From assembly GCF_013368755.1 (NCBI RefSeq), contig NC_049564.1, positions 5,030,001-5,094,000 on the forward strand: DNA of 64,000 nt, given 5' to 3'. The position numbers and the translations under genes are program-made. Shown here one piece after another: positions 31,902-43,041 of this stretch. The DNA comes from Talaromyces rugulosus. Lineage: Eukaryota; Ascomycota; Eurotiomycetes; Eurotiales; Trichocomaceae. The stretch's first letter is position 1. Every line of letters begins with the position of its first letter. The notes under the pieces were generated by a model. That model had not been told where the DNA came from, ran no database searches, and worked only from the letters and a program-made list of their open reading frames with translations.

Positions 31902-33533
31902 ATGTTCGCCGCCTCGTTCGATCATTCGTTCAACGACTTATTTAACCAATATGTCAATCTGGACCCCTCTGCCGGTGGTGACGGTAACAAAGACGTCGCA
32001 TTTACAGGGGACCTAGACCAGCTCTTCCCGGTGGGCTCGCTGTCAAGTGACTGTGGCGATCTCTCGCCGGGTGGTTCCCGACAATTCCTACAATCACCGT
32101 CACAGACTTGGCGCAAAGACGCATGGTACCTACAGCAAGACTCCGTCACTACTACTGATTCGCCGTCAAATCGAGCTAAGACTTTTCCTGACTCGAGCCA
32201 ACCCTCCGAGGCCTCTCATCTTGGTGGTGTACGCCTTGAAGAATCATCCAACACCGACCCTCTGGGCCTACTTTCAGCTTCACCATCCACTCCCCCCGCA
32301 ACTCCTAGTCGCAAACTACACTTTAAAAGCGCTCCAATAACCCCCAAGATCATTCGCAGACGCGAGACGAGTGACTCTCGCTCCGTGCTTCGCAAGAAAA
32401 GTTCTTCCCCTAGTCAGGTCCGCTCAGCGCATGTACAGAAAACCAAGATGGCATATCCTGAGACCTGGAATCCTCGACCACAGCGCTTCAACAATCACTT
32501 TCGAGTGCCCGAAGACCGTCTCCCCCTGTCTCCCCCTCCCTCTGACATTCTCGTTCAGAATGAACATATGCGCCGAGACAGCGGCGTCCATGTCAACTCG
32601 AGTTCAGAGAACCTACTGACAACGGCAGCTGAATTGGCCTCTCAGTACGGAGCAGACATGTATAGTACCAAGCATCAGCAGCAGCAGCAGCAGCAGCATG
32701 GTTATTTAAACCACAACAACACGACACCCCCCTCAGCAGATGACATCTTTCAATCTCCACCCTCTTCAGAACCACAACAAATGCACGCGTGGCATGCAGA
32801 CGCCCTTGCGTCAGGTCTTCAATTTACGCCTGACATGAATGGCAATGACGGCCAATGGTGGTCCTCGCCCATGCCAGCGCGTGTCTCTCAGCCTCAAAAC
32901 CAGCATGCCTATCTGGTTTCACCACTACAACACAAGGCCCCTGCTCACCATGCTGTACCACAGCAGAATCAGCATGACCTTCTCCAGGGCGGTCTCATGA
33001 TTGACTTTAACCAGTCATTCGACCTCTCATCTGGCTCTGACGCGTTTTCATCCGCATCAGTTATGCATTCCACAAGCGCCCCGCACATTCCATCCGCCTC
33101 TAGTTTCTCACACAACCCCTACATGGCCGCTACACAACAACATCTGGGACACCAATCTCGCTCTCCATCCATGTCTCCCACCAATGGATCCTCTCCCAAG
33201 TCCCGCGTGGTGATGAAGAACAAGCATAACCGCACACATAGCCGAAAGCTGTCTTCGAACTCTATGTCAGCTCCCAAGCCGGCCACTAACAAAATGGGCA
33301 CATCGCCCAAGCACACTATTTCAAAATCGGCACCCAATGTGTCTTTTGTGAATTTCACGGCACATGACAGCAAGAAGATCCTCACTGGTGTTGCACCGAG
33401 TGGCAGTTCCAAAACCAAGGCTCGCCGCGAACAAGAAGCTCGCGATAGGCGCCGAAAGCTCAGCGAGGCTGCCTTGATGGCCGTTCGGAATGCTGGTGGC
33501 GATGTGGAGGCCTTGGAGGCAGTATTGTGTTGA
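31902..33533 (+). CDS. wetA: Conidial maturation regulator WetA
   Basis: Single exon, 543 aa, close to the 555 aa of A. nidulans WetA. The N-terminus FDHSFNDLFNQYVNLD, the block DLDQLFPVGSLSSDCGDLSP and the C-terminal block SFVNFTAHDSKKILTGVAPS followed by a basic KTKARREQEARDRRRKLSEA stretch are the conserved WetA regions. The C-terminal part is the proposed DNA-binding (ESC1/WetA-related) domain. WetA acts in the nucleus late in conidiation, after BrlA and AbaA, to drive spore-wall maturation and metabolic remodelling. Between the conserved ends the protein is Ser/Pro/Gln/His-rich and disordered, with a seven-Gln run encoded near 32674-32697. Four AbaA-type sites lie upstream. This gene is the strongest evidence for Eurotiales origin. 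Confidence 0.97.
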   Translation: MFAASFDHSFNDLFNQYVNLDPSAGGDGNKDVAFTGDLDQLFPVGSLSSDCGDLSPGGSRQFLQSPSQTWRKDAWYLQQDSVTTTDSPSNRAKTFPDSSQPSEASHLGGVRLEESSNTDPLGLLSASPSTPPATPSRKLHFKSAPITPKIIRRRETSDSRSVLRKKSSSPSQVRSAHVQKTKMAYPETWNPRPQRFNNHFRVPEDRLPLSPPPSDILVQNEHMRRDSGVHVNSSSENLLTTAAELASQYGADMYSTKHQQQQQQQHGYLNHNNTTPPSADDIFQSPPSSEPQQMHAWHADALASGLQFTPDMNGNDGQWWSSPMPARVSQPQNQHAYLVSPLQHKAPAHHAVPQQNQHDLLQGGLMIDFNQSFDLSSGSDAFSSASVMHSTSAPHIPSASSFSHNPYMAATQQHLGHQSRSPSMSPTNGSSPKSRVVMKNKHNRTHSRKLSSNSMSAPKPATNKMGTSPKHTISKSAPNVSFVNFTAHDSKKILTGVAPSGSSKTKARREQEARDRRRKLSEAALMAVRNAGGDVEALEAVLC

Positions 33534-34162
33534 GTCCGTTGGCTCGTGTTTCAGTACGCGTTTGTAATATTTCTAATACTTTGTATTTCTGATTTCCACT
33601 GTTATGTTTTTGCGCCTTTTCCTGTTTGCTATCTTGGGTATACCTATTTCGCTTGACTTTGGAGTCTATATATTGTGGGACAGATCATTTAATTATTTTG
33701 GGGGTTTATGTTTTGTTTTTGGTCTGTATAGACATACTGCATGTGTTATTAGTGTCGATATATCATTGTTCTTATTATTCGCAGTGAATTTGAAGTGTAA
33801 ATCACCCATTTGTCTTGTCACTTCTAGTATGTACATATATATACATGGACTTCTACATTATCAACTGTTTATCTCCTCTGGGGAAATTATACTCTGGACC
33901 ACGACAAGCTTCATATTAAAATCTTATCGGCGGCTGTGGAGGAGTATGCCGAAGTCTTTACCGTGGATCAGTGATGTAACCCACATAGTTACCTTAGACT
34001 CAAAAACTGTAGATAGCCGAAAACGGAAATAAGAGCATAATCGCTGCCAGCCACACTACATTGAACACATGGGATGATTGATTGGTCGAAATGAATTGAA
34101 GGACATTTAAATATTCAATTGTTGATATCATGACCTGGAAAATAACATGTAGTGTAATTAAA
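33534..34162. other. Convergent 3' region, wetA / dioxygenase
   Basis: About 630 bp, AT-rich, between two stop codons. The 142-codon frame from 33604 has no family features and is not called. Confidence 0.5.
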
Positions 34163-35514
34163 TTACGAAGCAGTGGTGCCCTCGGCATTCTTGTCGGCTT
34201 CTAGCTTGTCGAGCACCTCTCTTCGACTAGTACTGTTAGGGTCGAGGTAGGGTCGCTCACCCAGGCTGACAGCACGCTGGCCAGTGCGGGGACCCTGACC
34301 CTCGATATCGTAAGTTGCAGTGTGGAAAACACTGCGGTTGTCCCAGATGGCTATTTCCAACGGTTGTCAGTACCACTCATTATTTGTTGTATATGGTTTT
34401 GCCTACTCACCGACATCATTCGGGTTTTGCCAGCGATGTCTCACTTGCAGATCATGGTTGTCAACAATCAGTCGCACAAACCACTGCAGTAAATGCTGGC
34501 TTTCGGCTTCGGACAGGTCATTAATCTGCTGTACATGGTGGCCGACGGCGAAGATGCTCTTCCACCCGGTGACCGGGTTGGTGCGCACAACAGGGTGAAC
34601 AGCAGTAAGGCTATCGCCGATATTCTCGGGGCTACCGCGAGGGGCAGTGTATAGTTGAAATTCGTGCTCCTTTGCGCTTTGGTTGAATGCGGGTTGTGCA
34701 TATGTGGCGGTCAGAGATTCTAGGAATTTCTGGTATGGCTGGGAGATGCGGTCGTAGACTTCGTATCCGGAAGCCCACAAGGTGTCTGAAAAGCAGAAAG
34801 AAGAAGAAAAAACCGTCAATAATGCGCGTACAATTCATGGCCGAAGGCATCCATCATATGACACCTGGAAGATCTGTTCTTACCTCCACCGGTCTTTGGT
34901 AGCTGGGTTAGGCGCAAAATAGCATAGTCGCTTGGTACGGGTTCAAAAGTGATATCACTGTGCCAGCCTTCCTTGGAGCTCTGTTTAGTTGCAAATAGTC
35001 GCTTGCTATACAACTTCTTGGCCTGTTCCGAGCTAATAACACTAATCTCATCGTCCTTCCCGCCCAGTTCGCGACTAGAGTTGCTGACTGGGTGGATATG
35101 AAGACCAGAAGAGGCAGGCTTCCCAGCAAGTTTACCAAGACGATCAGCCAACTCCTTTTGCAAGTCGTTGTCGAGATCATCTTGTTTACGGAAAAAGACG
35201 ACACCGCGTTGGGAAACTACATGAGGTCATGATGAGCTTGGAATACGTTCCCATTACGGTAAGAAAAACTCACTGGTAATAGCCAAGTCGCGCAGAAGCT
35301 CGTCAGAGTTGGGCGCTCGAAGCCACTCCTTTAGGCTGACAGTGGGGAATTCCTTGCCAATTACAGGGGTGACATCAAAGGATTCGTATTGGTCAAGAGC
35401 CCCTTTGAGTTGGAGAGGTTCTATCTGAAGGTTGGTGGTTGAGGTTGCGGCCAGCTTTAGGGCTTCGACGCCCTGAGCGGCAACATTGGTGGCAACATCG
35501 ATCGAGGGTGCCAT
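34163..35514 (-). CDS. TauD/Jlp1-like Fe(II)/2-oxoglutarate dioxygenase
   Basis: Exons 35514-35274, 35216-34884, 34785-34411 and 34350-34163 join in phase to 378 aa. The jelly-roll iron site is visible as H166-x-D168 (GWHSDITFEP) and the distal His326 (VFHTATYD); an Arg 12 or 16 residues later (PRTGQR) is in place to bind 2-oxoglutarate. The order ISQRGVVFFRKQ, LHIHP, SDITFE, HPVVRTNPVTGWKSIF matches the TauD/TfdA family and in particular the yeast Jlp1 sulfonate dioxygenase and its many fungal relatives. The reaction class is oxidative release of sulfite from alkyl sulfonates such as taurine; some family members act on other substrates. No targeting signal is seen, so cytosolic. It is convergent with wetA. 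Confidence 0.92.
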
Positions 35515-36680
35515 GGTTAAGAGTTTTTGAGATTGAGCTGAGGTTGCGGTTTTTGTGTGAATCAAGAATCTTCTCTTTGGTTGTTTTTCTCAAGAGCTGG
35601 GATCTAAAGATATAGTCGGGTGGGACGCAAAGAAACGGATATTATCTACACTTAAATAGCTAGGCATTAGCAGGCTACAGCATATTCGTAATACTTTTTC
35701 AGATGGCGATATCAAGGCATCAAACAATGACACGTCTCTCAACGGCGTTCAACTACATGTAAATGGCACACGGAGGGGTGCCCCGCGCTTTAGACAACAC
35801 GATGCGTACTGATTGTTGTCCTATTGGAAGACCGAGTGACAATCGACTGATTACACGGCCGTGGAGCCTAGAAAGATCTACGCTATGTAGAATGTGCATG
35901 TGGTGAAGCTCTGACAACATCTCGCTGGACGATGATGAAATCGAGCGCTTTATTGTTGCCGACTTAACCGCTGATACGAGGAATCCAAGTAAACTAATTC
36001 TTGGTTTTGGTTTTAGAGTCTAGCTGCGACATGGTCCTTTTATTTCATTTCCTGGCTTGGAATTCCACAGAGGTTATTCAGGTGAGGTTTGAAGACCGGT
36101 GATTGTTGAACAGTACAAGAAGAAGAGGTATTATTGAATGATGTCTATCAAACATGAACCAGTTCTAGACTGTACATATCAAAATAACGGTTTAAAAATA
36201 CACGACGCAGGGGTCTTCTTACTGATAAGCGTAAATCAATAATCTAATAGAAAACTCCCCGCGCGACTCTGACCCCGGCTAGGGTTACGCCATCCTCCAT
36301 GCGCATCACTTCATCGTCGGCCAACAAGACTCGGTAGAGATGGGCGCATTAGCTAGCAGACTGAAGTATATACAATTGGTCAGTTTAGATAGTCTGAGAA
36401 TAACCTGTTCAATCCTGGAGGGCTTACAAATGTACTTGTCTTGGCATTAGCGCTAGCTATATGTCATCTCCTTGTTTAGACTATTCCATGTTGTAAGAGA
36501 ATCAACTACGTAGACAAATGATGGCATTTAGCGGCCCAAGTAAACATGGAATCATTCACTTTTAACCTTGAAGTAGTGTTTTATATATTACAATCCATGA
36601 TTAGTTTGCATGAAAAAGGGCAGCAAATAAACTGCACAAGCCGTCTCCTAATGCAAAAATATAAATTTCTTTGCTTTTGG
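35515..36680. other. 1.2 kb intergenic region
   Basis: No gene recognised. It includes the promoter of the dioxygenase gene (right side of that gene) and the 3' flank of the complex I assembly gene. AT-rich, with no repeats noted. Confidence 0.5.
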
Positions 36681-37363
36681 CTATCGTTTTGTTGCGTCTG
36701 GTGTCCATGACTCTGGCTGCCATGTTTCTCCCGGGCCTGTAGGAACCTTGCCCCATGGGCTCTTCTCTTTTTCCTTGGCTGATTTCTCTTGTGTCTTTGC
36801 CTTGCTTCCATTGTCATTCGGTACAGCGCCTGAACTCGATGTGTTTGTAGTGTGCGAGGTGGTGTCGCCAGTGTTCAAAGCAGGGGCCGGCGATGATGAG
36901 GTCTGCGGTTTGTCGAGATACGATGGTTTAGCAGCCCATTTCTGGTCTGCAATCTGGGCGAGCTTCTTGATCTGCGCTTGTCGGATCAAATCTCTCTGCT
37001 GTTCCTCGAGACTCGGAGGTTGAGGGCGGACGTATCGTAGCCACTGGTGCCATTGCGCTAAAAAAACCATGAGTCTTGTGAAGATGCAAATAAACCTGGT
37101 CCATGGGTCGGTCTTACGAGAGATCTTCACATCCCCTAGGTGGGCCTTGTTATTGTACTTGACGATGCGCCGAAATCGGTTGGCGTTCAGGGCATCTTTG
37201 AATTCCCAAAAGGTGTTACCGTGCAAATCCTGGCCTAACGAAGCAGACTGTCAGCAAGCTTCACCATGAGGGATCGAATGGCGCTCGTACCAACTGGCCA
37301 TGATGTCCTCCACGGAAGCTTCAAGGATTTCCACTTGAACCACAAGCTGTTCACCGGACTCAT
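36681..37363 (-). CDS. NADH:ubiquinone oxidoreductase assembly factor, NDUFAF2/N7BML (mimitin) family
   Basis: Exons 37363-37291, 37234-37118 and 37057-36681 join in phase to 188 aa. The start MSPVNSLWFKWKSLKLPWR is the typical mimitin N-terminus and only appears when exon 1 is read in the frame that ends in a GTACGA donor. The core GQDLHGNTFWEFKDALNANR, then KISPQWHQWLRYVRPQPPS, is the NDUFA12-family domain. The C-terminal 100 residues are Ser/Thr/Pro/Lys-rich and end in WGKVPTGPGETWQPESW, as in fungal N7BML. It acts in the mitochondrial matrix in complex I assembly. Both introns interrupt the conserved core, so unspliced frames give a wrong N-terminus. It is divergent from the calponin-homology gene, with 560 bp between starts. 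Confidence 0.92.
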
Positions 37364-37923
37364 TCTGCCGACATCTTCCGCACAGAGTGCGTCGCCAAAT
37401 ACACAGATGCAGTGATATCGATATATGCTCCCGGGTCACTGCTCAGCATGTCATTTGCCTATCAGTTGTCAAGGAAAGGTCAGCGGGAATAGTAATAATA
37501 ATCGGGCGGCGAAAAGCCGCAGTTGCCAAACCGGGTTAGCGCAACCGTATCCGGTTAGCGCAGGCTCAGCCACGCAGCGCGACCCGGACAACGTCATCGG
37601 GCGCTTCCCCTTCCCCGTCGTTGTTTTTGTTTCAAGCAACAATTCCTCAGCATCGACAAACCCCTTTGCTCCTTTCGTCTCCATTCCTCCTACGCGCGTG
37701 TCCCGGAAAATAAACAAATTGTCCACAAACAACTCGACGCATCAATTGCGCGCATCTCCCGAACGCCGTCTCCTTCGTCCGCTGGGTCGCACTCCCACCG
37801 CCCCCCGCGATCGCTTTGGGCTGAAGCCTAATCATCCACGCAATCCACGTCTCTCCCCTCGACATAGCATATCCCATTCATACTCTGCAGACGGCATTGG
37901 CTCAATAGCACGAGGTACACAAA
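37364..37923. promoter_or_regulatory. Divergent promoter region, N7BML / calponin-homology gene
   Basis: 560 bp between divergent starts. The 174-codon plus frame inside it lacks protein features and ends where the next gene begins, so it is taken as promoter and leader. Confidence 0.45.
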
Positions 37924-39888
37924 ATGGCTTCGGTCTCGAGTTTAGATAAAGACTTGCGCAATATGCGCTTGTCAAAATACACACCGCAGGCCGCCAACGA
38001 AGTGCGGGAATGGATCGAAGAGACACTTCGTCAGAACCTGACCCCAGGAGATCTTCTGGATGCATTGAAAGATGGCGTGGCACTCTGCAAGTAGGATTGA
38101 ACTAATATAGGTCTCTTAGGTCAACATCATCGCTAACGCTCTCATAGGCTGATCAACCTTGCTGTGTCTCCCGGAGTCAAATATAAAGAATCGTCGATGC
38201 CTTTCGTGCAAATGGAAAACATATCGCACTTTCTTCGCGCCTGTCAAATGGCTCCCCTAGGCCTGCCTCCGCATGACGTTTTCCTTACTGTTGACCTCTA
38301 TGAACGCAAAGATCCGGCGCAGGTCCTGCAGTGTCTGAGTGCCTTTAGTCGACGCGCCAATGCTCTTCAACCCGGCAAATTTCCTCGCTCAATAGGTGGC
38401 ATCAAGAGCAAAGGTGGCGTTGTTAGCCCGCAGGGAACTGGATCCACTCTCGGGATTACCTCGAGGTCTCGCGGTACCAGCAACGTGAGCCAGAGCAGCT
38501 CTACTACATTTAACCCAATTGCCAGGGACACCACTCCAGGCCGAGTCAGCCCGACGAAGACTGGACCCTCTCCTGGTTCACCTCCACCTGCAGTCAGCAG
38601 CTGGAGCAAGAAAACAGACCAGGGAACTACTGCCCCCGCGTGGAACATTCACCAATACGGCTATATGGGCGGAGCAAGTCAGGGAAACCAAGGTGTCGCT
38701 TTTGGTGCCAGACGGCAAATCACAAGCACAACACCTGCTGTGCCTAGTCTTGCTGAGAAGGAAAAGCGACGCCGAGAAGCAGAAGAGGAAGCAGGGCGAC
38801 AACAGCAGGAAGAAAGGCTGCGCCGACAACAGGAAGAGGAAAATTCCAAAGCAGAGGAAGAACGTCGCTGGGCAGAAGAGACTGCGCGTTTGAGGGAAAA
38901 GGAGCGCCGAGAGATTGAGGACGAGAAGAGACGATGGGCCGAGGAGCAGAGGAGATGGGAAGAGGATGAACAGCGCCGCCTCAAAGAAGAGATAGAGACA
39001 GAGGAAAGAGCAGACAAGGAACGACAACGGAAACGAGCTACAAGTGACGCACGTCTTAACGGTCAATTCCTGAGTCAATACCAAGCAATCCAGAAGAGTC
39101 CGGAACTGGATGAACCATCGGCAGAATCTCGGCGCATTCAAGAATTGGAGAGACAGCTCGAGTTAGCTAAGCAGCGCGAGCTCCAGTATGAGGAAGAACG
39201 TGATGACCTTCGTGCGAAAGCAGCTGCTGAAAAGGCACGTTCACGAAGTCGAAGCCGGCCTCGTCCTGTACAACCAAGCTACGACCTCACTTCTCAGGTT
39301 GAGGAACGCAAACTCCTTCGATCCGAGTGGAACAAGCAGCAAAACGAAACTGCTGCCGTTCCGGAGCAAGAAGAAGAAGCGCCGCCTCCACCTTTGCCCT
39401 CTCGACCGTTACCTGAACCAACAGTCGCCCCAGCGCAACCACCTCGCCCGCTTCCCACCCCTGGAACTTACAGCAGAGAAAACCGCACAGATCGGTTCCT
39501 TGCATCCAACCCTGCTCCTGTACAATCTAGACCTGTTCCTCACCGACCCCAGGACTACTCCACGACTACTGAAGTCGACATCGAAAATAGACGCCGGGCA
39601 GCGGCACAGGAGAAGACCCGGGCTGGAGGTTGGGCTTCCAAGTCCCTTCTCGAGCGCGAAATGGAACGTGAGCGTGAACGCCAACGAGAATGGGAAGATA
39701 ATCAGAAAAACACAGCCGAAGCGGCCAAGGCTGGTGTCGGGGCTGATGTCAAAACGTCGCCAGGCCAAGGCGCGTGGGATGTACACCAGTATGGATACCT
39801 GGGCGGCGACAGCCAGAATCGCGGGGGTACAGGGCTGGGAGTTTCAGGACCCAGACGACAGATTATCGGACCGCGACCTCCTCCATAG
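37924..39888 (+). CDS. Calponin-homology actin-binding protein (transgelin/Scp1-like) with coiled-coil insertion
   Basis: Exons 37924-38090 and 38148-39888 join in phase to 635 aa. Residues about 20-130 form a single calponin-homology domain (EVREWIEETLRQ, DLLDALKDGVALCKLINL, MENISHFLRACQ, DLYERKDPAQVLQCL). A calponin-repeat-like element follows at about residues 219-250 (WNIHQYGYMGGASQG ending ARRQI). A charged heptad-like coiled coil lies at about 254-355, then a Pro-rich segment, and a second copy of the element occupies the C-terminus at about 598-630 (WDVHQYGYLGGDSQ ending GPRRQI). Yeast Scp1 is about 200 aa, so the central 350 residues are an expansion. Family role: F-actin binding and bundling at cortical patches or hyphal tips. 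Two actin-binding elements at either end of a coiled coil would suit a cross-linker. Confidence 0.9.
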
Positions 39889-40246
39889 ATGCCGTTATTT
39901 GATTCAAATTGGGGTGGCGCTATTGGTAGATATTCGTTTTGTGCTTGTTGAGACATCGTTCTTATATCCATTGATGCTTTTCTTTTCCTTTCCCTTTTTG
40001 ACCAATTACTTTCTCAAACAGCTCCTTATTGGTGCCAATATTTTGACATGACTTTATGTTACTCTTTTATATGGATATTCAGTGATGTTTGGCAGTGGAA
40101 ATAGTATTAGATCGTAAAATAGAAGTTGCAAGACGCTACACATATGGTATTTTAATGCCCGTTGAAATCATACATAGCAAACACACCACCAGGGTATCAT
40201 GACGGTCTAAAAAGAGTAAAAAAAAAAAGGGAAGAAACGAAAGGAA
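39889..40246. other. Convergent 3' region
   Basis: About 360 bp between two stop codons, AT-rich, with nothing recognised. Confidence 0.5.
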
Positions 40247-41941
40247 CTAATCCTCCTCCTCTTCCATAGGGAGTATGTCATTAACAAGGTAAAGCAGTCG
40301 ATCGGCACTCTCGATGAGCCAAGCCCATTCCATATCCTCCAGCTTGCGACTATTCTTATTGCGACGGATTTCAGCCTCCGCTTTTTCTATGCGGTTCTCG
40401 TTACCTATCCCCACAGCTTCTTTGAACGACTGAGTATTGTGAAGGATGCCATGCTTGTCCAAAAGGATGATCAAAGATTCGAGGAGGATTGACATTCTCG
40501 CATTGTCCACCGCGCTGGAGTTTTTGGCAGCATACGGCAGGAAACATACCTCAAGCTTTTCTTGGTTTAGAAATGACTCGTTAGACAGAGGCCCAGAACT
40601 CTCGCGTATACGCCATAGTAAAAGCTCGCAGAGTGTGGAGTGTGCGTCTGGTGAGAACCATGGAAGTGCAGTGGGTGCCACAAAAGCCTGGAAAATGGGA
40701 AGAGGGAGGTGTCGAATGTTTTCCACGAATAAATGGTAAAGGTCATCAACCGCCATGAATGTTTTGGGCATGCTTGTTGATGCTCTAATCAGCAAGGTCA
40801 ACAAGCGCTGGCGGAGTGCAAGGGATTGAAACCCGCCGAAAGCTGCAACACCCCCGTTTGAATAGATTTCGTGAACCACCCCATTGGACCCTTCGACTTC
40901 TTCTGGGGCCTTTGTGGGCTTGGTACCTCGACGAGGGCGTTTTGAGCGACTTTTCGTGGTTCCTTCTTGGCCCTCGGAATTGTCCTCGTCGGGAGATAAG
41001 TAGTCACCATACTCGTCTTCGTCGATATTGACCTCGGCTCTCTTTTTGTGATTCACCGGGTCAGTCTCCTTTGGGAGCTCCTTCAACTCATTTTTAAAGA
41101 CTTGACGGAACTCAGACAGCGAAGTCCCGCTACCGTCAGCAAAAATGGCTCGTAGCAAGCGACGGTTTCGTCCAAAGCCTCCACTGGTCGAAGTGACGTA
41201 TTTCATTAACAAACTATCCCGTAAGACAGTTGTTCCCTCTGCTTTGTCCATTTTTTCGCGTTCCTCCCAATCAGTCTCTATGGCTAGACACATGAATTCA
41301 AGCCATAGCTGCCATCGTTCCCATCGTTTTGGATGTAGCACTGAGCAATTGAATGCCCAGCCGACTACCTGCCAAAAATCTTCAGCCCGCGACCATAGAG
41401 ACTCTGACTTGCCAAGGTCGAGGTTGAGAGAGGTTTCGTCGTGGTGGTCTGGTATCGAGCCGTATGTAGTAGACTCGTCCCCATGCCGCCGACCGCCGTG
41501 TCTCGAGGAGTCAAAATGTGTAAAGGTAAAGGCAACATTAAACCCAGACGAGATGGGACTAGCCAGCTGAAGCGTCAAGCGAAGAAGCTGGAGGGCCAAG
41601 TTGGCAGCTTCCTGTTCTTCCTTTGACTTGGCTCGAGTCGTTGTCGAGGGATGGACGATGATTGTTGCGGCAAGGGCCAAATACTGCGGGGCTGGAACGT
41701 AGGCTGGAGCATAAGCTGTAGTGCCATAATTAAGAATATTCAGCAGGAGATCTAAAGCTTGCGAATCTGGGAAAATATGCGTCGTCAGTTTTTTCTTTTG
41801 TGTCTGTGGTGTTGATCAAACAGTCCAAGGTTACCCACATAGTTTTTCTTCAAAGTAGATGGCGCAGTGCTGGCGCAGTTCGAATGGGATGGCCTTTGGA
41901 GTTCTGTAGCTGGACGTGCCATCATCACGTATCGAAGCCAT
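40247..41941 (-). CDS. Conserved-looking helical protein of unknown function
   Basis: Exons 41941-41839 and 41766-40247 join in phase to 540 aa. The short first exon encodes MASIRDDGTSSYRTPKAIPF and reads on into a helical repeat-like region (ELRQHCAIYFEEKLYSQALD, then LLNILNYGTTAY). Further amphipathic helices follow, with WSRAEDFWQVVGWAFNCSV and WERWQLWLEFMCLAIETDW standing out. A disordered, charged insert occupies about residues 270-340 and contains a basic patch (SRSKRPRRG) that could be a nuclear signal. The C-terminal half is helical (LRQRLLTLLIRAST, LCELLLWRIRES, LLESLIILLDKHG) and ends in an acidic EEEED tail. The layout suggests an alpha-solenoid, perhaps nuclear. I do not recognise the family. 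It is upstream of, and in tandem with, no obvious partner. Confidence 0.78.
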
Positions 41942-42391
41942 GGTGAAGCGAGTCAGTGACGGCGTCACTTGGCCGTGACATTATTCGGGCTTGCGAGAGC
42001 AGGCTGGGGCAACTCGGCGCGTTGTCGACGAGTTTCGCGCCCGCTTATCGATAAGGCCCCCACGCGACCGTCATTAAACACAGATGCGGCTTAACCCGAT
42101 CTCGCATACAATCTAGATCAACTAACTTAATCCTATAACAGCGTCTTATTATTGGAATAACGACACCAAAATTCGTCATTATTATTGTACCATGAAGGTT
42201 GAGATTGTATTCCATTTTATCCTAGGCTTTTCTTCTTCTTTATGAAATTCCCGGCCACCCTGTGATCCAAACAATTTGTGTAGACAAAAGACAGGTTCTG
42301 TCCCATCGAGGAGAACAGTTCAATAAGACGTGAAAAAGGAGCGTTTATTAAAACATCAGCAGGGGGAAGGAGTGGATGCCGCAACAGAGGA
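41942..42391. other. Intergenic, tandem minus-strand genes
   Basis: 450 bp containing the promoter of the preceding helical-protein gene and the 3' flank of the ORMDL gene. No other feature seen. Confidence 0.45.
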
Positions 42392-43041
42392 CTACGAGTC
42401 CTCTGGCAGCTCTGAGAAGAGTCCTATTCGCAGACGATGAGACTGGGAGATGTTAGTCACTGTTACATGCCGTCATCGAAGCAAGAGAGGATAGACTTAC
42501 TATCGGTAGCTTAGGAATAACAACACCCAAAGTCGCCATAAAATTGATGAGGAAATAGGTCAGATCGTAGTGGGTGTAGTGAGTGCTGAGGAGGAACAGG
42601 ATGATGGGTACGCTGAGCAAGAACTTCTTCGAGGGCGTGTATTGGTCCCCGTTGTCGATTTGCTCCCACATGTTCAGGTTGTCATAGGCACCGGCGTTGA
42701 ATTCAAAGGGAATCCCCCGCACCCAGTGGAACATGATGAAGGTGACGAACATGTACGTGATGTTGGTGAGGGTCCATGACGTCTCCTGAGAGACGCCGGG
42801 AATGATATCATAAAATATCTTCAGAGCTGCTATCAGAACAAAATGGATTGTCCAGGCACCTGGGAAAGTTGTCAGCATATGCCCTTGTGATACCAAGGTG
42901 AGACATACCCTTGGCATTGACCCAGTTGGCGTTGAGGTTGGGCAACGCCGCCTGGTCGCTCATCTGCTCATTCGACTCCGGTGGTTCCTGGTATATGATA
43001 CTGCTCGACCTCCTCCGTCGGCCTCCTTTTGTTTGGCTCAT
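42392..43041 (-). CDS. ORMDL family sphingolipid regulator (Orm1/2)
   Basis: Exons 43041-42909, 42859-42501 and 42442-42392 join in phase to 180 aa. The N-terminal 45 residues are Ser/Arg-rich with a run RRRRSSSII that resembles the phosphorylated N-terminus of yeast Orm proteins. NANWVNAKGAWTIHFVL then starts the ORMDL domain, with four hydrophobic helices and conserved FHWVRGIPFEFNAGAYDNL and MWEQIDNGDQYTPSKKFL. Orm proteins sit in the ER membrane and inhibit serine palmitoyltransferase; in yeast, phosphorylation of the N-terminus relieves inhibition. An ATG at 43215 in the same frame would add 58 residues (METIGLFFTLG...) that are not part of the family, so I place the start at 43041. It is divergent from the zinc-knuckle gene. 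Confidence 0.95.

Noticed and set aside
33604..34032. Plus-strand 142-codon frame after wetA
   Set aside because: Phe/Tyr/Ile-rich translation of AT-rich 3' DNA with no domain; it reads as intergenic.
14400..35514. A sulfur-assimilation cluster linking the sulfatase and the TauD/Jlp1-like dioxygenase
   Set aside because: They are 18 kb apart with erv25, wetA and other unrelated genes between them. Shared sulfur theme alone is not linkage.
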